Source: Xylona heveae TC161 (taxonomy: Eukaryota > Ascomycota > Xylonomycetes > Xylonales > Xylonaceae). Taken from it: 64,000 nucleotides of DNA. The notes beneath the pieces are model-generated. The model was given only the letters and a program-made list of their open reading frames with translations, was not told the DNA's origin and did no database searches. Both the position numbers and the translations under genes were made by a program. Of the stretch, positions 23,501 to 35,264 are shown in pieces (position 1 is the first letter of the stretch; every line of letters begins with the position of its first letter). The stretch is taken from the NCBI RefSeq assembly GCF_001619985.1, contig NW_017264194.1, forward strand, positions 1,545,511 to 1,609,510. The letters are read 5' to 3'.

Positions 23501-24304
23501 AATACCCCTTACGAATTAGCACCATTTGTGATTGATTTCCAATTCGGCAATTCGTTTCCTTCTTCGCCGCCTGCTGCTTTTTTCCATTCATGGACTGCGG
23601 GCATGGGCCGAGTCAATCCTAACCTCTACGAAGATGGAAAAATCTGCCTGAGTCTACTGGGGACATGGCCCGCTGACGCCAAAAATGAGAGCTGGTCTCC
23701 TCAGCGATCCAGCATGCTTCAAATTCTAGTCAGTCTGATGGGCTTGGTCCTAGTCAAAGAACCGTTTTACAGTAAGTTGTTTCCCTTGCCTCTCTCTCTC
23801 TCTCTTTCTCTCTCGCCCACGCTCTGACTAACCCCCTTCTTCTCCCCTCTAGACGAAGCTGGCTTCGATATCCTAGTCGGGTCGGAAGATTCTCAAGTAT
23901 CATCAAACCATTATACTGAAAGAGCATTCGTGCTCTCCCGCGGATTCATCAAGCACGCCTTACAGCATCCAACACACGGCCTCCAAGACGTTGTTCACTG
24001 GCTTTACCTCTCCCCTCACCCTCAAGCACCTAAGCTATTACGCGCCGCTATTGCAGACGCCCAGGATATTCTGCGCAATAGTCAGCACGAAGCCGAACCC
24101 GCTGTACACCACGCGAGAGAAGAAGGCGGAGAGGCGAGCAATGGCTCTGTTCCTACGTCGTCGTCTTCTTCTCCTTCTTCGATCTCAACATCTTCCTCTA
24201 GAGAACCTGATGCGCTTCAGCGAGTCAGCGCCGGCGCGTCAATCTTGCTTCGAAAGCAGGTCGCAATATTACAGGACATACTGGCCAAACAAGATTCTAG
24301 TTGA
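20522..24304 (+). CDS. UBE2O-type E2/E3 hybrid ubiquitin-conjugating enzyme
   Basis: Five exons (20522-20536, 20599-20662, 20794-20909, 20957-23771, 23853-24304) give 1153 residues. The early part (SCALKSNPGVVGVVE, then FVTYHGWLGRIEETFDEVTVRLEDG) has the repeated small barrel-like modules of UBE2O. The UBC domain starts near 876 (RRIRKEHKILEKSLPEGIYV) and contains the active-site Cys962 in DGKICLSLLGTW, followed by EPFYNEAGFD across the last splice. UBE2O mono- and polyubiquitinates orphan or mislocalised proteins. Acidic loops (GDEEDGDEGFYSDSSD) precede the UBC domain. The first exon encodes only MSHQT, and the second donor (GTGTTT) is chosen by phase and is the least certain. The last intron contains a CT repeat. 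Likely cytosolic or nuclear. Confidence 0.85.
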
Positions 24305-24854
24305 TGTCAAGTGAGTAAATATGCGGTGTTTCACTCTGTTTATGAAATGGAATGATTTGATGGGTTACATATATTTCTTTTCTTCTTTTCCTCTTTTTGC
24401 TTTTGCTCTTTCTCTTTGTTCCTCTCTTTNNNNNNNNNNNNNNNNNNCCCCCCTTCTTTTCCAAGCTTTTTTTTTTTTTTTTCAGTTTAGATTCCTGGCT
24501 TTGTATCTGTTCATGTGATCTCGCGGGATGGTGCAATAAGGTAGGAAGCGTTGTAGGCGTATATTTTCTCATAGATATGGATGGGGTCTTAAGGAGTATT
24601 TCCAAGCTTGTTAATATTCTGCTTTGTTTAGAAGAGTCTGGTGCATAGGCGGGCGAATAGATCAAATGTGATGTAATACTGATTAGATTTATCGCAATGC
24701 AATTATTCCTGTCCGTTGCAGTGAAATGAAACTTTATACTGTACTCCTGTACTCTCTGTATTAGACATGAAGCCCTTACAGCGCTAGGAGGACCCCTTTT
24801 TCATGCCCAAAATATTGGCACGCGAAGATCCACAACTCGTTTTAGTCGGTTTTT
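24305..24854. other. Convergent 3' spacer with assembly gap
   Basis: The UBE2O-like gene (plus) and the hydroxyacid dehydrogenase gene (minus) converge here. No gene is seen. The spacer contains pyrimidine-rich tracts and 18 N, so its true length is uncertain. Confidence 0.6.
24430..24447. other. Assembly gap (18 N)
   Basis: Eighteen unresolved bases between a TTTCTC-rich tract and a C6 run, with a T16 run at 24467-24482 just after it. Low complexity probably broke the assembly. Confidence 0.98.
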
Positions 24855-26741
24855 TTAATACCCTCGCTTTCTCTGAACTAGATTGATCAATTTCTCCCCA
24901 CGAGCTCTTCGCTCCAAATTAGTTTCCAGCACAGCAAACGCACGCGAAATATACGCAGCGCCGGACCCGCTAATATGCGGCGTGATTTGAACGTTTGGAA
25001 GATCCCACAGCGGATCATCGGCCGGAAGGGGTTCCGGATCGGTTACATCCAGCGCAGCGCCAGAGAGAAAATAAGAAGATTTCGGTGCTGATTTGCCCGC
25101 ATCCTCCTTCTCCTTTTCTTTCTCCTCCTCATCATTCCCCTCCGATGCTGATGATGATGCTGCATCTGCTTCGCTTGCTCTGCTTGGTTTATCTTCATGT
25201 TTTTCTTTGGACAGACCTTGCGGAGGTGGAGAATCTGGTGTATAAGTAGAAGAAGTAATGGCCGCTGATGAAGCGGCCTTCAGCGCATCAAATAGAGCGA
25301 CTTGGTCGATGATAGGCCCGCGGCTAATGTTCGATATGAATGCGTGATGCGGGGAGCGGCCTAGGAGCTCGAATTCCTCCTTGCTTAGGAGATGCTGCGT
25401 TTGGGGGGTAAGTGGTACGCTGTAAGAAGATGATATCAGAATGGACATTCTATGTTTGTAATTTATAAAAAAAGAAAAAAAAAAAGTGGAAGAGAAAGAG
25501 AAAGACAAGGTAATGGCAAGAAGGTGAATAAAAGGGAGGATTTGACATACGAAACAAGTAAAACATCAATATCTTGCTTCAGAAAATTGTGTAAGTTTTC
25601 TTTGTCCAGTCCGCTATACCATGCGCTGGGAATAGTTCCCTCCGGGTCTCCAGTGCCCGGCACAATGAATCCGTTGTCTCGTTTGCTTTCTGGCGTACTG
25701 CGCGGGCTGGCAGTGTAGGCGATGACATCCATGCCCATTGCCTTGGCCACGCGGGCAACTACAGTGCTCCAAGAGTAGAAGGGTCAGCGGTCAGCTCAGA
25801 AGAGAGATAATTTCAACACAGTCCAAATCCAAAGAAATGAAAAATAATTAAAGGAGAGCGCATTGGAGAGGGTTGAGCTCACCCTGCCGCCCAATACTAC
25901 CATATCCAAGCACACCGAGTCGTTTGCCTGCCAAATCAGCCACACTGCCGAGTGACTGCTTTGTGTTCCCATCCGGCCAGCGGTGCTCCGTCTGCCATTT
26001 CAATAGCAGTTTCTGCTTGTGGTTGTGCGCGAGAAGGGTCATGAGGACCCACTCAGCGATCTGAGGCCCATGAATGCCCGAGGAAGTTGCCAGTGGGATT
26101 TCAGAGTCCTGGTAAATGGGCGTGTTGACAATGTGGTTTATTCCAGCGGAGAAGAATTGTATGAGCTCAAGCTGGGATTGATTTTAATTTAGCCATAGGC
26201 ATTCTTTTAACACAATTGGCGGTGTTCTAGGGATTCGGAAATGGGGTCTTATACTGGTATGCGTTTGTTGATCATACCTTGGGACTGTCCTCCTTGGAAG
26301 GAGGCAATGCTGAGAATGTTGCCAACACCGTCACATCGCGATATATTTCTGCATTGAATTAAATTTTAGTAAAGCCGTCATAGGGTTATTTTTCGCCATC
26401 ATCTTCTCTTCTTATAGTGGCCAACCTTCGAGCACATAATAAAAACGTTGGCGGTCGTGTAGGGAAAAATGAATAGTAGAGAAGCAGATATTCTAAAGTT
26501 GTAGAAAATGTGAAATTGCATATATATTTGATGCTACAATCGACCAAAATGAAAATTCTAACATACCCTTTGGAATGTCCGTCAGCGAACGCCCCGGCCT
26601 TCGATCCCAAAATGTAATCTTCAGGTGCGGGAATCGTTGACGAATTCGCTGCAGCGCCCTCTGCACTTTCTCGTCTTCACTTTCATCCCACGGAACAATT
26701 AGTAGAAGGTGGTCTTTTTGCTCGCCGCCTCCCATGATCAT
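24855..26741 (-). CDS. D-isomer-specific 2-hydroxyacid dehydrogenase (NAD(P)-binding)
   Basis: Five exons (26741-26567, 26348-26278, 26171-25883, 25758-25551, 25419-24855) give 435 residues. The protein has the GIHGPQIAEWVLMTLLAHNH helix before the Rossmann domain, the dinucleotide motif GVLGYGSIGRQVARVAKAMG formed across a splice, the catalytic Arg in NISRGPIIDQ, Glu in DVTDPEPLP and His in ITPHISG. The family reduces or oxidises 2-keto/2-hydroxy acids such as glyoxylate and hydroxypyruvate; the substrate is not clear here. Between the catalytic Arg helix (ALKAASS) and GAALDVTDPE there are about 70 extra residues rich in Ser, Glu and Lys, where the family normally has under ten. They are in frame and without splice sites I could accept. 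Cytosolic by default. Confidence 0.88.
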
Positions 26742-27558
26742 ATATGCCGTCGTAGAGCTCGCAGAGCACTCGCTATACGATCAGCAGTTGGAGGGATGGT
26801 CCTCTAAAACGTCATACAAGAAAAAATTGGATGGAGTCTAATGATATCAATATCAAGCAAAGCTACACAAAAGAAGATGTTTATATTTATTGGTTAGAAT
26901 AGTGGGATTGACTTGGTCAGCACCATATAACGCGAGAGGAGACGTCCATCTCGTCATCGAATTATCCCCAAATGAATGTTTATCTGATCCATAGCATGAG
27001 TGGCGGGCTACTTTAGCGTGTTACAGTTATGATTGGCTGGCAAGCTATAGCTCTTATCGACAGCGCCACAGCGCGGACTACTAACCATAAAGCTATCCCG
27101 GAGCTTGAGTACTTTGAGTGAGAGTCATTGCTTCAGTGATAATATCTTTGCATAGCATGATCCTTTGATTGCCACACATAAATGTTTGGATATTTTTGAG
27201 CTCATTTAAGCATTAAATAGGTAGTAGATCAAAGGGATCGGGGGCTGCTGGAAACTATAAGCAACGTTGGCCATGAATATCCAAGCCGTATAAACCAGCA
27301 GGGTGTCGTGAAGCATCGCACTGGAGAGATAATTGTGTCTCATTGGCGTGGAATATAAAGATTTACGATGCCTATATACACATATTACACTTTTCTGTTT
27401 ATGCTCTTTACTATATTGAAGAATTTGTCTTGTTGATCTCAGCCTCGCTGCGACCAAGATGATATGCTACCTCTAAACGCCGTTACCCCCGGATCACAAT
27501 CAAAGGGACCACAACAGATGCATTTCAAATCAACCAAACAGACCAAAAACCAAGGCGT
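26742..27558. other. Intergenic: dehydrogenase promoter and phosphoesterase 3' flank
   Basis: No gene seen. AT-rich spacer that must contain the promoter of the dehydrogenase (start at 26741, minus) and the 3' UTR of the metallophosphoesterase gene, which ends at 27559. Confidence 0.5.
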
Positions 27559-29786
27559 TTAGCCTGTCCAAATAAGCCACCCATACCATAAAAGAACGAC
27601 CCATGCAACTTGCATCATGCTTGTCAAGAGTTCTCTGCCCATTCTTGAAACTTTTCCTTGTTTTTTCCGGGGAGCGGACATGCTGGATACGTCACCCAGT
27701 AAATTGGCATTGATGTTCACAACGCTCTCGGCACTGGCCGGCACAAACTTATCCATTTTCGATCCCTCATCGTCACCAAAATCCTGGTACGAATCCTTGC
27801 CATTGGTGGCCATTTGCGATAGGGGGAGTCTATAGCCGCCGGTTCTAGACTTGCCATCTCGACCTCCAGGGCTGAAACTGCGCGTTCTGACTTTTGAAGA
27901 GCGCGCGGAGAGTCCACTAGTATCATTGGAGGCTACAATAGAGGACTCGGAGCGATAGGACTTGTGCGAGTTGCCCGCTCCGGCAGCTAGCGATGTAGAT
28001 CTTACTCGATACTGCTGTTGCTCTTGTTGTGCAGCAGCCTTCTCGTGTTCCGCCGAAGAAGGAGCGGGTGAGGTAAAATTGAAGGTTGACTCAGGCGCCC
28101 ATGTGAATGGGAGTAGGGGCTCATCATCTTCATCGCTATCCTCGCCAGCGGCATAGGTTGCATGCACAGGGGGCCGTTTCGAGAACATAATGTAGGCCGC
28201 TCGAATCGATAACAGAGCAAAAGAGATTCCAAGCACAATTCCATAGCGCATAAAGATACCTAGCTGATCCGGTAGCAAGCATAGGTGAGTCTCGATCGTG
28301 GGGTCGCCCACGAAAGCAGCAGGCGCACCGTGGCCACTCGATCTTGTGCCTTGGGACTGACCAACTGCGTCCAGGGGGTTCCACATGCTTAGCATGAGGA
28401 AGCCTGGTTTCCGGACGCCCATCGCCCACGAGAAGGACTTGACAGTGATCTCTTTGATGCCAGCGCTACCAGGGCCACCGCCTGGCTGTGAAGGAGCTGT
28501 GAATTCGCGGTGAACGATTTCGCAGTAGTCATGATCGTCTCCAGAGAACACCAAGCCCACGTTGCCCACCTTCTCGACGACATCTTTCGATATCTCCGGG
28601 GTCAGCACATTCTGGTATTGGTAGCCGGCACGGACTGCGATGGCATTTCGATCGTCGCTCTCGAGTGGCTGAGATCCACCACTTGTCTTTGAAGGCGGCC
28701 AATGCTCTCTAAAAGGTCCGCACGGCGTACCAGGTGCGCGATAAAGGGGGATATGGGTGAGTAATACTGTTGGGAGATCAACTAAGCCCACGCCTACTGC
28801 GGGGCCCGTTCCTTCCGGCTTCACATATTCGTCAGCGTCAACAGCTGTATGTGTCTGGAGCGAGTGCTGCGGGCGTCCATTCAGTCTCCAGATTTCTTGG
28901 TCCGCAAGTCTTCGCTTCATGGCTGGTACACTATCCAAGAACTCCATCACAGGTTTCCAGAGATTCTCGGCCACGTCGGGCTGCACGCCAACCGCGGAAG
29001 GATTGGTTTGACCTAAGGCGCTCAGAGATACCGTGTCAACCGAAACAAATGAGTGATTTCCGATTACATCCACTCGGTTGCCGTCTCCAAAGTAAGCATT
29101 AAATCGATCCTTGACGGGGAGTTGAATTCCGACACCAAGTCCAAGATCGTGATTTCCAGGCAGACTGGAAATTATTTTCCGCCCTTGCTGTCCCCGGCCC
29201 GGTTTCGCTCCCCCATCTTCCCAATGGTCGAAGAATATTCGGCCAAATCGGTCATATTCGCGTAACCAGAAGCTTTCGCCATACTTCTTCCATTGTTGTT
29301 CCGGGCTCTCGCTCTTCTCGGTGCCCCATTCCCGGCCACCGTCAAAAAGATCTCCCAAAAAGAACAGGGTATCCGGGCGAAGATAAGTTTGAAGAAGTGA
29401 ATAGCATCGTTGAAGGTATAGATCAGTGTAACTGACAGTCAAACTGGAAAGAGGCCACGGTCTTCCTGGGTAGGTGTGAGGATCGACCAATTGAGGGTCA
29501 GCGATGAGAGCGACATGATGCGGAGCGGATCCAGGAGGCTGTCATGTATTGTCAGCAGGGGCGACCGACATCTTGTATTATAAGATCAACCAACCCAACG
29601 TTCCCAGGAACTCCATTGGCAAGCCTGAAAACTTTCGCGAAAGACCCGTCGCTCACCCCACCAAAGCACAATGACCCAGAGGAGAACAAGAGCATTTCGT
29701 AAGCTTAAGTGTCTCCTGACATTCCATCGGTTGCGTGCTTTGCGGCTAACGCTCTGCCTGCGGTGAGCGGCTGGGAGTCCGGCCAT
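27559..29786 (-). CDS. Membrane metallophosphoesterase, Cdc1/Ted1 (PGAP5/MPPE1) family
   Basis: Two exons (29786-29595 and 29538-27559) give 723 residues. An N-terminal membrane segment (ALVLLWVIVLWWG) is followed by a cysteine/tryptophan stretch joined by the splice to PPGSAPHHVALIADPQLVDPHTYPGRPW. The metal site motifs are D78 in IADPQ, FFLGDLFDGGRE, LPGNHDLGLG and VFSGDDHDYCE. Two more membrane segments follow near LGIFMRYGIVLGISFALLSI and the very C terminus (MQVAWVVLLWYGWLIW), separated by a serine-rich loop. Yeast Cdc1 and Ted1 remove ethanolamine phosphate from GPI-anchor mannoses in the ER, which controls GPI-protein export and Mn-dependent processes. I cannot say which of the two this is. 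It probably acts in the ER membrane with the catalytic domain in the lumen. Confidence 0.9.
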
Positions 29787-30627
29787 CGTGTGCCGCAGGA
29801 AGTACTCAGATTTGCCCGTCCTCGTAAAGCAGTTAAATGTCGTGACTGATCGATCATTGGAAGGGGCTGATGATAGTAGGCATTGGAACAGACGGTCAAT
29901 TTGTGGCAAGCATGGCCTCGTCGGTCATGCAATAAAAGGAGAACCTGGGATTGAGCTCCAAAAAGAAACGGGCTAGGTAATGAGAATTGAAAAATAACAA
30001 ACCACCAGGGAAGAAGTAGTGACAAGACCGCAGCTTTTGATAACGAAGGTTAGCTGATCAAGGTAGTTTAATTCTTTTTTAAAACATGCTTCCAAACATT
30101 TCATACGGATTAAGACACGAGACACGCGGCGCCTCGGGAGTTCTACCCCGGGCTGCCAGGGTTTGGATGAGAACGGCTAGTTTCATCCCCCGCTTCGGTT
30201 GACACCTCTCCCCTGTCGCGAACGGCCATGCACAGAGACAATCAGGTAAGTTAGACGGTCCATTCCGTACACAAGACATCAGGCTCTATATTTGTGTTTT
30301 TCTTTTACACCACAATCAGTCATACGACGAATCAAATATCTTTTAAGTTTAGTAAGGAATAAAATATTAGATAAAATTTCGTTTCCCCCAATGCGAGCCT
30401 TGGGACGTTTTGCCGCGGATTCGAAATCAAGATTAAACTAGTGTGTAGGTCCAGCTGAACCGCGAACCTACCTAATTTTTGCGATTTGATAAAGATGAAC
30501 AAAGGTCTCGCCCAAAAACCTTAAAGTGAAACTATACTACAAAACGAAAGGGACCAGGAATAGAAGAACAAGGAGGAGAAAGCAAAAGGCATTTGTTAAC
30601 CTGTCTCATTGGAGAGCAAACCAGCGA
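29787..30627. other. Intergenic: phosphoesterase promoter and zinc transporter 3' flank
   Basis: No gene seen. Both flanking genes are on the minus strand, so this interval holds the Cdc1/Ted1-type promoter and the transporter 3' UTR. Open frames here extend the phosphoesterase frame upstream, but the ATG at 29786 is preferred since it precedes the membrane segment directly. Confidence 0.45.
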
Positions 30628-32534
30628 TTAGTGCGAGTGCTCGTCATCAGTCTCCGCACGGTCTGACTGGGGGTCGCAGCACTGGTTCCTCGCCCCACAT
30701 TCGTCCGGACAGTTGAGCAAACAGGCATCGCCCTCACCATCCTGGAGACTGCCTGGCTTGCTGCCTTGCCGGCGAACAACATCGGCGTAAGATGCGCCAC
30801 CGTAACCATAATTCTTATTGGTGCCATTGCCGTCGCTCCTGCCTTGGGCCATGCCATGCTCAGAATTCAAGAATTCAGGCTGAATCGTTGATGAATGGAT
30901 GCCGTATTCGTGCAGACAGGTTCGGATAGCTCGAGCAATATCCATGTATTTCTCTGAACCCTCGCTCTTAACATCATAATCCACTTGGACATGGAGAGAT
31001 GCAATAAGTTTGGTGTAACTGAGTTGCCACACATGGACGTGATGGCAGCTCACAATCCCTGGAAGTTGTTCAATGTCGTGCTTGATTTCTTCGACGTCGA
31101 TGCCTGCCGGAACAGCCTGAAGGAGAATGCGAGAGGCTGCTTTGCACAGTGGGATGGCGGAACCAAGGATGATGCAGGTGATGACCAGGGAGATGAGTGG
31201 ATCAAAGTAGTAGCGCCACGAGAACGTCGTCAACCAGATGAAAAGTGCGGAAGCAATGACACCGACATTACCCAGGGCATCACCGAGGACATGGAGAAAG
31301 ACGCCTTTCATGTTGAGATCATGAGAATGGCCGCCTGACTTTTCGGGTTTCGGCTTGGTGTGCTTGTGCCCAACATGCCAAGAGGCTTGCCCATCCTGTA
31401 TACCATGCTTGGAAGGCTTTGCGCTCTTGGTCCCTTGAAGCAACGGTGAGCTTTCCGTAGCCTGTGCGCTATCTTCAGCTGCCTCGTCGCACTCAGACTC
31501 AGTGGGTGTCTCCATATCAAGCTCGCGAGCCGTCCGCTGGATCTCGCTTCGGAATTCTGCTGGATGCACGCGGATATCATCCTCAGTCGCAGGTGCTCTC
31601 GACCATGACCCTCTCCCACTTCTGCCAGTCCTGCGATGACTGCCGCTTCTAGTTCTATACATTGAACCAGGTAAAGTCGACCCAGTCTCATCAGAGTTTC
31701 GGACAGTGGGACCAGACCCTGTCCCAGAGAAGCTTCTCTCGCGGCCGGAGTCACCATCTTGAGTTCGTGGCCATCCAGCAACTTGTGCATGAGGGAGTAC
31801 ATCTGCAACATTACCAGACTCGTCCGCAACCTGGGTTGATTCATCCGATTCGATGTGGGCACCATTTCGTCCCTCTTCGGCAGCAGCCAAACCATTGTGT
31901 TCGCCATGAGAATCTCCATGCTCGTCATGTCCCCCATGTGCATGGCCGTGATCATGGAAAAGAGCAAGTCCGAGAATGTTCGAGGCAAGGCCGGCGCATC
32001 CAACTATAAGCACCAGCTTCGGATTTGAAATTTCTTGAGGTTCGAAAAAGCGCTGGATTGCTTCCAAGAAAATCGTCAAACACAAGGCAACGAGGAATAC
32101 GCCGTTCACCAAGGCACCCAGTGTCTCCGCACGTTGCCACTACAACATCATTAGCGTCCACGAAAACGCTCTTGAGCCAAATGATTCTCGAGACGTACAC
32201 CATATGTATACATGCGATTGCTCTTGCGATTGGCAATTTTTACCGCCCACAATCCGACCAGTAACGATATGACATCGTTGAGCTATAGATTCGTCAATCT
32301 CAGAACACGAATACTTGACTGTCAAGATCGATTTTACCATATGAAAAGCATCGGCGATGAGGGCGAGGGAGTGGACCGTATATCCTATTTGCCGCAAACG
32401 CGTTAATCAATCAGGGCTCTGTCCCTGAGGTGATAGCCCCTGTGTATCAACTCACCAACAGTTATCTCAAGCAGGAAAAATGCCGTGTCTATGCCAAGAA
32501 GAATCCCGATTCGAGTGGATTTCGATAGGCCCAT
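30628..32534 (-). CDS. Zinc/cation diffusion facilitator, ZRC1/COT1-like
   Basis: Four exons (32534-32456, 32384-32338, 32282-32199, 32139-30628) give 573 residues. The N terminus has the first membrane helix (IGILLGIDTAFFLLEITVGY), then HSLALIADAFHMLNDVISLLVGLWAV, with the HxxxD-type metal site, and YGWQRAETLGALVNGVFL. A histidine-rich loop (HDHGHAHGGHDEHGDSHGEH) and a long serine/acidic loop precede GVFLHVLGDALGNVGVIASA, with the second HxxxD, and the cytosolic C-terminal domain (PGIVSCHHVHVWQL). CDF carriers of this type move Zn (and Co) into the vacuole in exchange for protons. The tail is odd: it is cysteine-rich (CLLNCPDECG, QCC) and ends DDEHSH. Two exons are under 85 nt. Confidence 0.93.
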
Positions 32535-33514
32535 ATTGAGCGTTTAAGGGAGCACGCCAGCGTGCTGAAGCAATTTGAAATTTCTGACGCGACACAGGTG
32601 ACGTCGGGAACCTGGTTGAGATCGATGGGCTCGAACTACCCCCTCAATGTCTATAGCCAATTGTCTTAGGATAGTTATTGAGAAGATGCTGTGATGATTC
32701 GACTTCCAGTCAAAAGATGTTCTTTTTTCAGATTGGGGCAGCCAGAGCAGATGAACGATGAAAGCCTTGACTAATGCAAAATTGTGGTTGACGCTCTTCG
32801 CTTCAAGCCCCCGCTTCGGACAAATTCGCCCTTGGTCTTCGCCAACAATACAAGGATAGGGCAGCCTCGGCCGATACAAAGTTTCGTCCGAAACGGAATA
32901 CGGGCAATTTGAATTCGATTACGTGACCTAAAGGGGAACGTGATCCTTGTAACTATTGCACAGCTCTGCCAATCTAAGATTGGTGCTCACATTGACTATC
33001 TCATGGCAGTCGGGGAAAATTCGAAACCGTCATCAACGGGGAAAGTACCCCATACTTCGTATTGCTTCTGCAGCGAACGTTCGCGCGAATCGGACCTAAC
33101 TCATCAATGCATGAGCTAAGCCTTTTCTCCTTCCAGCAAGAGCGATCGGCAACCTCGGCTCCCCAAATTCGACTTTGGAAACCAACGGTGGCTTCTGAGA
33201 TCGACTGTCTCCACTTCTTTAATGGATATTCAATCATACGGCTTGCTGCCTTCAGCTTCGGTGACAGTATTGTAATAAGTTATTGAGTTATCAATTTTTC
33301 TGTACATAAATTCCAAAACTATAATCCATGGTATCATATTCATGCCATTGTAAGCGTGGTTCAGACGAAATTCTACCATCCACCAGATCAACAACACGTC
33401 TAGTGCTTTCCCAACTTCGACACGTCTACTGCTACAAGAACAACGAAGACACATAAGAGTATCTAAGATGATATGCGTTAGCCGCCGAAATTTGGAGGAA
33501 ATACCTTAGCATGT
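32535..33514 (-). promoter_or_regulatory. Zinc transporter promoter region
   Basis: A spacer of 980 nt between the DUF202 stop and the transporter start, both on the minus strand. No coding frame is supported. I found no convincing zinc-response element. Confidence 0.4.
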
Positions 33515-34610
33515 CTATAAGCCGAAGGCCAGTCCTATACATACCAGAGCAGTCAAAGTCCCAATGAGCTTCAACTCCCATCCGCCTACAAGGATCTTGC
33601 GTCGAACCATAGCATTCTGTTGTCTCCAGCAGCGGAATGCACCGCTGAGGACAACGACAATGGCTGATCCTAAACAAAGACAGCCTAATGGCTTGCCAAG
33701 GACGTAGTATCCAAGAACTGGGTTCGGGTCGAGGGCGTGTTGAAGACGGAAAAGCTGTGTAATAGTTACCCCAATCATGGAGAGAGCAAGAGATGTTCTC
33801 AGATAGCCTAAGAATGTACGCTCTAGTGCTATTTAGGAGGTTAGTGGGATGTTTCCAGGACGTGACTATTTGTGACGAAAATGATGGAAGGCAACTGGAC
33901 GGAGAATTGCAGTAAAAAATAAAAAAAAAAAAAAAATAGCCAGAAAAAATATAAGGCGCCATACAGATGGCAAAAGTAGCAGCGCAAAATATAAACTGAA
34001 CAGAGGTTGATTTTTAGAAAATGATTTTCCGGGTCTAGCATCACGAGCAGACACAGAACAGAAGGACCGTTTCCCGGGCAAGAGGTCCAGAAGGAACGGT
34101 AGGAATAAAGCTTCAATTACATCCGAAAAAAACCCAGATGTGTCACGTAGACATCCTAGAAAATCAAAAGCCAAGGTAGGTATTGAAGTATTTTAACATC
34201 TGCAACAAATTGCTCAAACAGCGGGTTTAAATGACTAGGGGATTCTAGAGCGCAGGGCGCTTTCTCAGTTGCTTAGAGACACACTCACCTAGATGGTCCC
34301 TGCAAGCATCACGAGGAACGGTTACCGCAATTTGTCGAGTCCAGAACCTCCTAACGGCAAGGGTTAAACCTGAACATGTTCGTCCTCTGGAGGCTGAGGA
34401 CGCGCCATGGTCTTGATTGGTTTGTGTATTAGAGTGGGAGCGCCTTGACTGGCAGGTAAGCGCCTGGACTGGTTGTAGCTCTGTATGTTCCAGCGGAAGT
34501 TCATTGCCATGTGTCTGAGTTTTTAAGCTGTCGTGTTCCTGGGCAGGTGTATTCGTAGTTCCACTGGATGCGGTTGTTACCGGGGCCTTTGGCAGGGAGG
34601 GTTCTGCCAT
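33515..34610 (-). CDS. DUF202-domain membrane protein
   Basis: Two exons (34610-34289 and 33828-33515) give 211 residues. The first 90 residues are polar and low in complexity. The splice joins RDACRDHL to ALERTFLGYLRTSLALSMIGV, the hallmark start of the DUF202 domain, which has three membrane segments (SLALSMIGVTITQL, LGCLCLGSAIVVVLSGA, LIGTLTALVCIGLAFGL). A conserved RRKILVGGWE loop lies between the second and third segments. Similar domains occur in bacterial YidH and in the fungal vacuolar transporter chaperone VTC1; the function of this stand-alone form is unknown. The intron of 460 nt is long for this window and contains an A15 run. I first suspected a frame break before MIGV, but the sequence reads through cleanly. 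Confidence 0.85.
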
Positions 34611-35264
34611 CGCAAGACAGGATACAAATGAAGGAAAACCAGCCACAAGTCTTTCTCCCCGCTGCACAGCAGGCCTTGAAAGTCCCAATTTAAAGCTTCA
34701 GTTGCTTTATGCTTTATGATTTCGGGAATGGCGACCAATCATTTTGTATGATTCCACCTTCAGAATGTGAGATTGGCGCTATATATGTCGCCCTTGAGCG
34801 GGCGAGGCTAATGAGCTACGGTTCTAAATCTGAAAGGGGCATATTTCGCTAAAATCATTGGTTTTATCGCGAGCGATAAGGCTTGAGCAATAAGAATGAC
34901 GTTACTGAAGATAACTAGAGCAAGAATATTAAATGCTATGATCAGTCTGAAACGGCGATAAAATATCTTTATCTTAGTTGATTGAAATTATAATCACGAA
35001 ATCTGATTGAACTTATTTCGGCTCATTTTCACTGTGTTTACCTACTCTTTCTTTGGGTACAGCAACGCCCTTGCTTTGTGGAAGTTTTCTTCCCCACTTT
35101 TGGCTGCCGTCGCACATTATCTACCCCACTGATTCCTTCACTGTATGATAACAGACCAGGCAGCGAAGACAGCTGCCAGCTGTAATTGAAAGACTGGAGT
35201 TCTTGATTTTTCCTTTTTAAGACCACAATTTTCAGGCCTAGTTGGATCGTTTCTGCAACTTGCA
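34611..35264. promoter_or_regulatory. Shared divergent promoter of DUF202 and metallo-beta-lactamase genes
   Basis: The two starts lie 654 bp apart on opposite strands. No coding frame is seen. The middle (34850-35030) is strongly AT-rich. Confidence 0.5.

Noticed and set aside
33770-33830. Suspected frame break in the DUF202 gene before MIGV
   Set aside because: On re-reading, GCTCTCTCCATG keeps the frame; exon lengths 322 and 314 sum to a multiple of three.
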